A program made the position numbers and the translations under genes. Of a DNA stretch of 5,551 nt, positions 1-5,504 are shown in pieces. Source of the stretch: Chloroflexia bacterium. Lineage in GTDB: Bacteria; Chloroflexota; Chloroflexia; Thermomicrobiales; UBA6265. Below the pieces are notes generated by a model. That model had not been told where the DNA came from. It searched no databases and saw nothing but the letters and a program-made list of their open reading frames with translations. Location: NCBI GenBank assembly GCA_030430125.1, contig JAUIGA010000227.1, positions 1-5,551 on the forward strand, given 5' to 3'. Positions within the stretch are counted from its first letter, which is position 1; every line of letters begins with the position of its first letter.

Positions 1-278
1 GCCCCATCTTCGTCTCGGCGTCAACCGCCGATCGAGTGCGCGGGTTTGGGTGTTCGGAGGTGCTGCATCCGCGCCTGATCCGAGGTAATCTCCGGCCAGC
101 GCCTGGCAATGCAGCGGCTGGCATGATGATATGGGCCAGTTGATGTGGCACGGGCGGACACTTGCTGCGCGGGCCCGCTCTTGCGGCCCACCTGCCCCGA
201 GCGCTGCGCGGCGCAATACCGTCTTGCATCCTGATTGCCGCCTGCGTTATATGGCGCGCCGTCAGTCGAGCGCGAGAA
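1..278. other. left-edge stretch with no convincing gene
   Basis: No complete gene can be supported here. On the plus strand one frame is open from the edge to a TGA at 141-143 (46 codons), with GC-rich third positions only in its first part. On the minus strand one frame stays open from about 295 to the left edge. Neither translation resembles a family I recognise, so either could be the tail of a neighbouring gene or chance openness in GC-rich DNA. There is a small hairpin, GCCAG-CGC-CTGGC, at 95-107. An imperfect inverted repeat (GCAAT at 213-217 with ATTGC at 234-238, extended by GCG/CGC across a 2-nt bulge) lies about 40-70 nt past the stop of the minus-strand thiol oxidoreductase and could be a weak terminator for it. 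Confidence 0.3.
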
Positions 279-944
279 TCACGTCGTCTCGGCGGCTACG
301 GGCATCTCCCGCGCCTGGTTCATGGCGTCCAGCAGCGTCTCCGCCGGCTGCGCGCCGTTCGCGGCGAGCGCGCCATCGAAGATGAAGAACGGCACCCCAT
401 TGACCCCCGCCGCCTGGACCTGCTGGACGACGCCGACGACTTCCCGACGCGCGTCCTCCGACGCCCACGCGATCCGTGCGCGCTCCAACGATTCGGTGGG
501 CACGCCCACTGCGTTCGCGATCAACTCCAGCACCGCCGTGTCGCCGATGTCCTGGCCGTTCTCGAAGTAGGCAGTATGAAGACCGTCGAGCAGCGCCGAC
601 TGCTGTTCCGGTGGTGTCACCGCGATGAGCTGGTGTGCCGGGATGGTGTCGACGGCAACCGCGATGCGATTCCAATGGAAGTCCAGCCCAGCCGCCTTCC
701 CGGCTTCCGAGGCGCGCGCGAACATGCCCTCGATCTGCTCCTGCGTCATGTTCTTGCGCAGGCGCAGGCGTTCCTGGAATGGTTCCTTCGATCCCCGCTC
801 GACCGGATCGAGCAGGAACGGCACCCACTCGACCGTGATCGCGTCATCATGTTTCTCGCGGTAGGCGTCGATCGCGGCGTCGAGATTGCGCTTTCCGATG
901 CGACACCACGGGCAGACGATATCCTGTACAACCTGAATCTGCAT
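279..944 (-). CDS. DsbA/FrnE-family thiol oxidoreductase
   Basis: This 221-residue protein is a thioredoxin-fold dithiol oxidoreductase of the DsbA/FrnE (2-hydroxychromene-2-carboxylate isomerase-like) group. The redox motif C11-P-W-C14 follows the first beta strand (MQIQVVQDIV). An alpha-helical insertion fills roughly residues 55-170, and the cis-proline loop GVNGVPFFIF (about 180-189, Pro185) precedes the last strands. The length fits the family. There is no signal peptide, so it is probably cytoplasmic, as FrnE-type proteins are; a role in disulfide exchange or oxidative stress is inferred. The ATG at 944 was chosen because AGGAAGGG (958-951) lies 6 nt upstream and because upstream in-frame codons give a nonsense N-terminus. 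It diverges from the rubredoxin-flavin oxidoreductase gene. The exact thiol partner or substrate cannot be read from the sequence. Confidence 0.93.
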   Translation of the reverse strand: MQIQVVQDIVCPWCRIGKRNLDAAIDAYREKHDDAITVEWVPFLLDPVERGSKEPFQERLRLRKNMTQEQIEGMFARASEAGKAAGLDFHWNRIAVAVDTIPAHQLIAVTPPEQQSALLDGLHTAYFENGQDIGDTAVLELIANAVGVPTESLERARIAWASEDARREVVGVVQQVQAAGVNGVPFFIFDGALAANGAQPAETLLDAMNQAREMPVAAETT

Positions 945-969
945 GCAAACCCCTTCCTGAGGCGGTGCG

Positions 970-1011
970 GGCACGGCGTGCGACACGCTCGTGCCACTTT
1001 CCTTTGGAAAG
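970..1011. promoter_or_regulatory. hairpin and short dyad in the dsbA-side leader/control region
   Basis: Two adjacent inverted repeats lie just upstream of the thiol oxidoreductase. The first is GGCACGGCGTG (970-980) with CACGC-T-CGTGCC (984-995): 11 paired bases around a CGA loop with one bulged T. The second is CTTTCC-TTT-GGAAAG (997-1011), a perfect 6-bp dyad of operator-like size. On the minus strand a TTGACA (1028-1023) lies just beyond, but no good -10 follows at normal spacing; TATCCT (1015-1010) is the closest match. The dyad could be a repressor site and the hairpin a 5' leader structure of the dsbA-like mRNA. Both functions are inferred. Confidence 0.35.
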
Positions 1012-1095
1012 GATAGGCCGCGTGTCAATGCAGCGGCATCACCACGACATACGTGACGCCATGCGCCGTTCCGCCGCGCGGGGTACGGCGAGGGT

Positions 1096-1104
1096 TGGTA
1101 TACT
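1096..1104 (+). promoter_or_regulatory. extended -10 promoter for the flavin/Fe-S oxidoreductase
   Basis: The plus strand reads TGG-TATACT, an extended -10 element (TGn followed by 5 of 6 bases of TATAAT). No recognisable -35 lies 17 bp upstream, which is normal for extended -10 promoters. Transcription would start near 1111 and give a leader of roughly 118 nt before the ATG at 1229. The leader contains an inverted repeat, CCACGGC (1149-1155) and GCCGTGG (1183-1189), that could fold. The ribosome-binding site is GGAG at 1217-1220, 8 nt before the start. Confidence 0.45.
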
Positions 1105-1228
1105 GGGGCCAACTGTCGCCCATTGGGCTACGAACCGTATCCCTTTGTCCACGGCCACGTACAGGTGGATCGCGCTTGTTGAGCCGTGGCGCGACGAATG
1201 ACCACGAACAGAGCCCGGAGAACCGCTC

Positions 1229-3328
1229 ATGTTTCGCTGCAAAGTCTGTGGATGGATCCACGAGGGTGTCGCACCGCCCGACGAATGCCCATCGTGTGGC
1301 GCCCCGGCTGACCGCTTCCGGGCGATGGACGCCGCCGAAATCGGCATGACCGCCAGCGAGCTGCAATCGCTGGGTATCGCCGGTCAGGGATACGACAACA
1401 TCGATGTGGAAGACAGCCGGCGGATCCGGCTGCTCGCGTTCATCGACGCGTCGTTCTTTTCCCCCTTCACCATTCGTGCCGGCAAACGCTATCCGATCTT
1501 CACGGGCGACCCGCAGTGGTTCGCCGACAACATTCCCTGCATGACGGCGTGCCCATCGCACACCGACATCTCGCGCTACATCGCGCTCGTCGCTGACGGA
1601 CGCTACGCGGACAGCTTCGAGCTGAACCGCGAGCACAACGTCTTCCCCGGCTGCCTCGGGCGCATGTGCGCGCGTCCGTGCGAGGATGCCTGCCGCCGCA
1701 AGGAAGTCGACGCGCCGATCGGCATCTGCTACATCAAGCGCGTCGCGGCCGACTATCGGGGCGACACCCGTCGCGAATCCCCACCGCCGCCAAACGGGCT
1801 CACCGCCGGCATCGTCGGCGCGGGTGTCGCGGGGCTGACGGTTGCCCGCCAGCTTGCCCGCAAGGGATATTCGGTCGATATCTACGAGCGATTCCCGGTT
1901 CCGGGCGGCGTGATGTGGACCGGCGTGCCCGAGTGGCGCCTGCCGCGCGACGTCATCGCCGAGGAGGTCGCGCTGATCACCGACCTGGGCGTGCGGATTC
2001 ACTACAACGTCGACGTGGGCAAGGACATCACCCTGCGGGAGATGCAGGAGCGATTCGATGCCGTCGTGATGTGCGCCGGCAACCAGGTCGCGCAGTCGAT
2101 GCGGGTGCCGGGTGAAGACCTGGAGGGTGTCGTTTCCGGTCTCCAGTTCCTGGAGGATGTCGCGCTCGGCCAGCAGGATGTGTGGGTCGGGCGGCGGGTG
2201 GTCACCGTTGGTGGTGGCTTCACCTCGATGGACTGCGTGCGGACGGTGTTGCGGCTCGGGTCGGAGGTCTCGGTGATGACCTATCGGCGTACCGCGAACG
2301 AGATCCCGGTCGACGCGCTGGAGCTGGAAGAGGCCGAGGTCGAAGGCGTCGAGATCCAGTACATGGTCACGCCGAAGCGGATCATCGGTGATGAGAACGG
2401 GCACGTCCGAGCGATCGAGATGGTGCGCAACGAGCTCGGCGAGCCGGACGACTCCGGGCGCCGGCGACCCAAGCCGGTTGAGGGCTCCGAGTTCCTGATT
2501 GAATGTGACATGGTGATCGCGGCCATCGGCCAGCGACAGGACAACGACTTCCTTGGTGACATGTTCAACGAGACGGACCGCCGTGGCGTGCCGTATCTCG
2601 ATCAGAACATGAAGAGCTACGAATACGACAACGTCTGGGCGGCGGGCGATTACGTCATCAACCCGACGAACTTCATCTCCGCGATCGGCGAGGGCAAGCG
2701 CGTCGCCGAGGCGATCGACATTGAGCTGCGTGGCGCGACGCCGAAGCAGAAGGAGATGGAGATCACGCGGGTGCCGACCGAGTACGTGTCGACACCGAAC
2801 GCATTGATCTCCGAGGGTATCGCCGAGTGGAGCATGACCTCGATGAGTCGCCGCCTGGTATGGGGCGACGACTACATCAACGTCGGTCGCCAGGGCATGC
2901 CGGTGCTGCCGGTACCGGAGCGCGGCCTGGGCACGATGGACAACACGCTCGAATCCGAAACCGGCTACACGAAGTCGATTGGGTTCGAGGAGGCAAAACG
3001 CTGCCTGCAGTGCCAGCTGAACATCTTCATCGACGGCAACCGCTGCATCCTCTGCAACAGTTGCGCCGATGTCTGCCCGCACGAGTGCATCGAGATGATC
3101 TCGCCGGACCGCATCTACAGCATCGACAACGATGTGGAGCTGGCGGAGATGGCGCGGGCGGAGCTGGGACCGTACGCGGCGGCGATGGTGATCGACGAGC
3201 GGAGTTGCATTCGCTGCGGGCTGTGTGTCGACTGGTGCCCGACGGAGTGCCTGACCATGGACCACTTCCGCCTCACCCCGGCGGAGGAGCGCGAAAGCGT
3301 CGACCTGGCGATCGTCGCGGACGGGTAG
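1229..3328 (+). CDS. rubredoxin-GltD-like-2[4Fe-4S] FAD/NAD(P)H oxidoreductase fusion
   Basis: This 699-residue protein has three redox parts. Residues 1-30 form a short rubredoxin of the rubrerythrin-tail type, with iron ligands C4-x2-C7 and C20-x2-C23. Residues about 70-595 resemble the glutamate synthase small subunit GltD and NfnB: cluster-ligand cysteines 104, 108, 142, 147, 151 and 155, an FAD motif G197-A-G-V-A-G202, an NAD(P)H motif GGGFTSMD (328-335), a VWAAGD flavin motif (469-474) and a closing RCLQC (591-595). Residues 606-674 hold two ferredoxin motifs, C606-x2-C-x2-C-x3-C616-P plus C620, and C660-x2-C-x2-C-x3-C670-P plus C674. It probably moves electrons between NAD(P)H and ferredoxin or rubredoxin in the cytoplasm. 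No GltB partner is near, so true glutamate synthase activity is unlikely. The start follows GGAG with 8-nt spacing. A diverged copy of the last 18 codons recurs at 4167-4229. Confidence 0.9.
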   Translation: MFRCKVCGWIHEGVAPPDECPSCGAPADRFRAMDAAEIGMTASELQSLGIAGQGYDNIDVEDSRRIRLLAFIDASFFSPFTIRAGKRYPIFTGDPQWFADNIPCMTACPSHTDISRYIALVADGRYADSFELNREHNVFPGCLGRMCARPCEDACRRKEVDAPIGICYIKRVAADYRGDTRRESPPPPNGLTAGIVGAGVAGLTVARQLARKGYSVDIYERFPVPGGVMWTGVPEWRLPRDVIAEEVALITDLGVRIHYNVDVGKDITLREMQERFDAVVMCAGNQVAQSMRVPGEDLEGVVSGLQFLEDVALGQQDVWVGRRVVTVGGGFTSMDCVRTVLRLGSEVSVMTYRRTANEIPVDALELEEAEVEGVEIQYMVTPKRIIGDENGHVRAIEMVRNELGEPDDSGRRRPKPVEGSEFLIECDMVIAAIGQRQDNDFLGDMFNETDRRGVPYLDQNMKSYEYDNVWAAGDYVINPTNFISAIGEGKRVAEAIDIELRGATPKQKEMEITRVPTEYVSTPNALISEGIAEWSMTSMSRRLVWGDDYINVGRQGMPVLPVPERGLGTMDNTLESETGYTKSIGFEEAKRCLQCQLNIFIDGNRCILCNSCADVCPHECIEMISPDRIYSIDNDVELAEMARAELGPYAAAMVIDERSCIRCGLCVDWCPTECLTMDHFRLTPAEERESVDLAIVADG

Positions 3329-3333
3329 CGTCG
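3271..3333 (+). repeat. direct repeat copy 1: 3' end of the oxidoreductase gene
   Basis: This is the in-gene copy of a 63-bp direct repeat whose partner lies 896 bp downstream at 4167-4229. Hand alignment without gaps gives 55 of 63 identical bases, with an uninterrupted 28-bp identical core at 3302-3329 that includes the TAG stop. It encodes the last 18 residues of the oxidoreductase, starting LTPAEERESV and ending DLAIVADG. Confidence 0.9.
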
Positions 3334-3357
3334 CAACCACAATCGATGACACACGAC

Positions 3358-3389
3358 GCGGGGAGGGGATCACACGATCCCCTCCCCGC
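3358..3389 (+). terminator. strong stem-loop terminator after the oxidoreductase
   Basis: GCGGGGAGGGGATC (3358-3371) pairs perfectly with GATCCCCTCCCCGC (3376-3389) around an ACAC loop, a 14-bp stem starting 29 nt after the stop codon. Only a short TT follows rather than a real U-tract, so it may act as a pause or mRNA 3'-end structure as well as an intrinsic terminator. Confidence 0.75.
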
Positions 3390-3397
3390 TTGCGCTG

Positions 3398-3403
3398 TAT
3401 GAT
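3398..3403 (+). promoter_or_regulatory. possible -10 box of the toxin-antitoxin pair
   Basis: TATGAT matches the -10 consensus at 5 of 6 positions and lies 29 nt before the antitoxin ATG, just past the upstream terminator, where an independent promoter would be expected. No convincing -35 is present because that position falls inside the terminator stem. Confidence 0.35.
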
Positions 3404-3426
3404 GCAACCAGTGAAAGGAGCCCGTG

Positions 3427-3741
3427 ATGAGTGCCTTGCGAGATGAGGGGAGGCGTCGGGCGGCGCGCGACGAACGGCCGAGGGAGTTGCTGGTGGAGCG
3501 TGGAGAGACAGTCATCATCGAGCCAGTCGTCGTGAATGGCCAGGAGATGACCCGGTATTCGGTGGTCTCCCACGAGAACACGATAGACGAGTTGCCCGAT
3601 GACACCCCGGAGTCGGTTCGGGTTGCGCTGAACCTTGCTGGCGCGTGGAGCGACCTGGACGGCGACGCGATGGAAGAGGCCCTGTACTGCATCCGCCACG
3701 ACAGTGTCCCGACGCCACCGATTGACCTCGACGACGAATGA
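3427..3741 (+). CDS. putative antitoxin of a PIN-toxin pair
   Basis: This is a 104-residue acidic protein placed as the antitoxin of the following PIN toxin. The assignment rests mainly on context: small size, position immediately upstream, and a stop codon overlapping the toxin start in an ATGA (3738-3741), which is typical of translationally coupled VapBC-like operons. The N-terminal 25 residues are rich in Arg and Glu. A possible beta segment (TVIIEPVVVNG, 28-38) follows. The C-terminal part (AGAWSDLDGDAMEEAL, 71-86, then PTPP at 95-98) has the look of a toxin-wrapping tail. I do not recognise a named DNA-binding fold such as AbrB, ribbon-helix-helix or Phd. The ATG at 3427 is preferred over the GTG at 3424 because AAAGGAG (3414-3420) is then 6 nt upstream. 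It is likely autoregulated, as such antitoxins usually are. Confidence 0.7.
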   Translation: MSALRDEGRRRAARDERPRELLVERGETVIIEPVVVNGQEMTRYSVVSHENTIDELPDDTPESVRVALNLAGAWSDLDGDAMEEALYCIRHDSVPTPPIDLDDE

Positions 3742-4155
3742 CCCGCTTTCTGCTCGATACAGGCCCGCTAACCGGCTATCTCAAGGGTGCGGACCGCGCC
3801 GTCTCCCTTGTTCAACCATGGCTTCTGCGACGCGAAGTGGCATCCAGTCTGCTGGTGTACGGCGAGGTGACGGTACATCTGCGGAGTCTGCCAAACGGGG
3901 AGCTCCGGCAGCGTCAACTCAGGCAGTTGGTTGTTGGAGGAGGTAGAGCCCCTGGGCCTCAATCGCGACATCATGGAGCGCTACGCCGACATCAGGCGAA
4001 GCCTGCGGCCTCCCTACGGGCCCGGATTGATCGGTGACATCGACACGCTGATCGCCGCGACAGCGATGGAGCATGGACTCACGTTGGTTACCGCGGATTC
4101 TGACTTTCACCGGATTCCCGATCTGGATGTGTTGCTCGTACCTCGCAAAATGTAG
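3738..4155 (+). pseudogene. VapC-like PIN-domain toxin, frameshifted
   Basis: This is a PIN-domain ribonuclease toxin (VapC-like) interrupted by a frameshift. The 5' part (from MTRFLLDTGPL to ELRQRQLRQL, codons 1-64) runs in one frame to about 3929. The 3' part (LEEVEPLGLNRDIMERYADI to LLVPRKM) continues in the +1 frame from 3931. Ignoring one G of the GG at 3929-3930 in TTGGTTGTTGG rejoins them into 138 residues, a normal PIN length. The restored protein keeps the acidic metal-binding site: D7, E43 in VYGEV, D102 in GDIDTLIAATA, and D120 with D122 in VTADSDF. As written, the first frame runs on with unrelated residues to a stop ending at 4037, so the product would lack the second half of the active site. 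A sequencing error or programmed shift is possible, but no classic slippery site is visible. The start overlaps the antitoxin stop. Confidence 0.88.
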
Positions 4156-4166
4156 CTCGGCAGCAC

Positions 4167-4229
4167 GCTCAACCCGGCGGCGGAGCGCGAGAATGTTGAC
4201 CTGGCGATCGTCGCGGACGGGTAGCATCG
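4167..4229 (+). repeat. direct repeat copy 2: orphan C-terminal remnant of an oxidoreductase gene
   Basis: This is a second copy of the oxidoreductase gene end, 12 nt after the toxin stop. Read in the matching frame it encodes LNPAAERENVDLAIVADG and stop, against LTPAEERESVDLAIVADG in the intact gene: 15 of 18 residues identical. Two of the differing codons are silent (GAA/GAG, GTC/GTT). Homology stops abruptly upstream of 4167, so this is a fragment with no start or body. It looks like the displaced end of a once-functional homologous gene rather than chance similarity. Confidence 0.85.
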
Positions 4230-4245
4230 GTCGATCAGCAACGTG

Positions 4246-4289
4246 AACGCAATGCGCCCCGGGCCGTGAGGTCCGGGGCGTGCTGCGTT
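4246..4289. terminator. bidirectional stem-loop between converging genes
   Basis: CGCCCCGGGCC (4255-4265) pairs with GGTCCGGGGCG (4270-4280) around a GTGA loop, 11 bp with one G-U pair. The outer arms AACGCA (4246-4251) and TGCGTT (4284-4289) extend the stem across a short mismatch. It starts about 30 nt after the stop of the repeat copy and lies 22 nt from the end of the minus-strand transporter gene, so it can terminate both directions. A short TTT at 4288-4290 serves the plus strand. Confidence 0.75.
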
Positions 4290-4310
4290 TCGAGCGACTG
4301 TGCCGTCCAT

Positions 4311-5267
4311 CTACCCGAGCAGCCCCTGCTCTTCGAGATAGCGCTGGGCAACGGGGCGAACTTCCTCGCCTCCATCATCGACACTCAGGTTCAGCTGGGC
4401 CATGGTGCTGTCGTCGAGAATCCCGGCCATCTGGTTGAGGATCTCCTCGACCTCCGGCGCCTGCTCGATCAGCTCGCCGCGCACGACCGGCGCCGCGTAG
4501 TACGGCGGGAAGAACCCCTTGTCATCCTCGAGCAGCACGAAATCCATCGAGATGATGCGACCGTCGGTGGAGAACGCCGAGATCACGTCGACATCCTCAT
4601 TGTCGAGCGCCTGGTACATCAGCCCGGATTCCATGCCGCCCGACTCGCCGAACTCGATCCCATAGGCTTCCTCGAGTCCCGGCAACCCGTCGGGCCGAGC
4701 GATGAACTCCTGCGAGCCGCCAAGACTCAGGTCCGCGGCATGGGCCTCGAGATCGGAGATCTTCGTCACGCCAAGTTCTTCAGCGTGCGCGCGTCGCATC
4801 GCAAGGGCGTAGGTGTTGTTGATGCCGATCGGATCGAGCCAGATCGCGTTGAACTGGTCGGCGTAGCCGGCCTTCACCTCGTCGTAGACGAGGTCGACCA
4901 CCTCTTCGGGGGCCATCTCCGGCTCCTTGAGGTCAGCGACATCCATCTCCAGGATCGTCAGGCCCGAGCCGGTGTATTCGACATGCACGTCGACATCGCC
5001 GGAGTTGCGCGCCTCATGGATCACCAGCGTGCCGCCGAGGTTGTGCTCCATCTGCACCGAATAGCCGGCATCCTCCAGCAGCAGGCCACACATTTCGGCA
5101 AGGATGAACTGCTCGGTGTAGTTGGTGCTGCCGACGGTGATCGACGGCTTGTCGTCCTGGGCGAACGTGCGCGCCGGTCCGGCCAGCGCGGTGGCGGCGA
5201 CACCAGCGGACGTGGCGGCGACAAAATTCCTGCGTGTGAGACGGGACATGGAAAAACATACCTTCAT
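4311..5267 (-). CDS. quaternary-ammonium (glycine betaine/choline) ABC transporter substrate-binding protein
   Basis: This is an extracytoplasmic solute receptor of the OpuAC domain, OpuC/OsmF/archaeal ProX type, that delivers glycine betaine, choline or a related osmoprotectant to an ABC importer. It has 318 residues. Family signatures in order are VGSTNYTEQ (45-53), HVEYTGSGL (95-103), INNTYALAMRR (149-159), FSTDGRI (232-238) and FFPPYYAAPVVR (252-263). The aromatics Y98, Y153 and Y256-Y257 are candidates for the cage that binds the methylated ammonium group. The N-terminus has a twin-arginine motif, TRRNFV (11-16), a hydrophobic stretch and a probable cleavage near FAQ (35-37). There is no lipobox cysteine. 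The ATG at 5267 has AGAAGG 8 nt upstream; an alternative ATG at 5249 would give 312 residues. No permease or ATPase gene is visible, and about 280 bp upstream is noncoding, which suggests its own promoter. Confidence 0.94.
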   Translation of the reverse strand: MKVCFSMSRLTRRNFVAATSAGVAATALAGPARTFAQDDKPSITVGSTNYTEQFILAEMCGLLLEDAGYSVQMEHNLGGTLVIHEARNSGDVDVHVEYTGSGLTILEMDVADLKEPEMAPEEVVDLVYDEVKAGYADQFNAIWLDPIGINNTYALAMRRAHAEELGVTKISDLEAHAADLSLGGSQEFIARPDGLPGLEEAYGIEFGESGGMESGLMYQALDNEDVDVISAFSTDGRIISMDFVLLEDDKGFFPPYYAAPVVRGELIEQAPEVEEILNQMAGILDDSTMAQLNLSVDDGGEEVRPVAQRYLEEQGLLG

Positions 5268-5362
5268 GATGTTCGCCTTCTGAGCCAAACATCTGATTCG
5301 GCGATAGCGCATCCAATGTGAACGCGATTCCACAGGAAACCCTATCACAACGCACGAAGTCG

Positions 5363-5396
5363 ACCCTCGGGCGGTTATGATCGGCCGCGCGAGGGT
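5363..5396. repeat. inverted repeat upstream of the binding-protein gene
   Basis: ACCCTCG (5363-5369) pairs with CGAGGGT (5390-5396). After one G/G mismatch, GCGG (5371-5374) pairs with CCGC (5385-5388), leaving a 10-nt loop. It lies about 95-130 bp upstream of the transporter gene start. It could be an operator, part of a long leader, or a terminator for an unseen gene to the right. No clear -35/-10 pair was found for the minus strand in this region. Confidence 0.4.
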
Positions 5397-5469
5397 GCTT
5401 CTCGAATCAGTCCGCATCGTTTACGAATACCGTCGTACGTTCGCCGGAAAAACTGGTGCCGCCAATGAG

Positions 5470-5498
5470 TTGACAAACAGGCACAGCAGGCATATGAT
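5470..5498 (+). promoter_or_regulatory. near-consensus sigma-70-type promoter reading off the right edge
   Basis: TTGACA (5470-5475), a 17-bp spacer and TATGAT (5493-5498) make an 11-of-12 match to the housekeeping promoter at ideal spacing, by far the best promoter in the window. Transcription would start near 5504-5506. A perfect dyad, GATGCA-AG-TGCATC (5496-5509), overlaps the -10 and start point and could be a repressor site. It diverges from the osmolyte-binding-protein gene and reads out of the window. Confidence 0.8.
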
Positions 5499-5504
5499 GC
5501 AAGT

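Noticed and set aside
1..143. A possible C-terminal coding fragment in the plus-strand frame ending at TGA 141-143
   Set aside because: The 46-codon translation (PIFVSASTADRVR and on) matches no family I can name, and codon bias fades in its second half.
162..1016. A 284-codon plus-strand frame opposite the thiol oxidoreductase
   Set aside because: It begins at a TTG without a good ribosome-binding site and encodes Arg/His-rich sequence typical of antisense frames. The minus strand has the CPWC motif, cis-proline and a good ribosome-binding site.
1023..1028. TTGACA on the minus strand as a full promoter for the thiol oxidoreductase
   Set aside because: At 16-18 bp spacing the -10 position reads CAAAGG, AAAGGA or AAGGAA, which is not a credible -10, so it is mentioned only as part of the control region.
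1229..3328. Calling the oxidoreductase gltD (glutamate synthase small subunit)
   Set aside because: The core is GltD-like, but the added rubredoxin and ferredoxin domains and the absence of a nearby GltB make true glutamate synthase function unlikely.
1025..3373. A 782-codon open frame on the minus strand across the whole oxidoreductase gene
   Set aside because: Its translation is dominated by Arg, His, Asp, Val and Ala with no recognisable domain. It is the antisense shadow of a GC-rich gene whose cysteine motifs and start are unambiguous on the plus strand.
4266..5321. A 351-codon plus-strand frame opposite the binding-protein gene
   Set aside because: It is the antisense shadow of a clear OpuAC-family protein, with no ribosome-binding site or domain, and it would run through the bidirectional terminator.
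3398..5502. The 10-mer TATGATGCAA occurs at both 3398-3407 and 5493-5502
   Set aside because: Both overlap -10 boxes, but flanking sequence does not match and only the second has the dyad partner, so chance plus the shared -10 consensus explains it.
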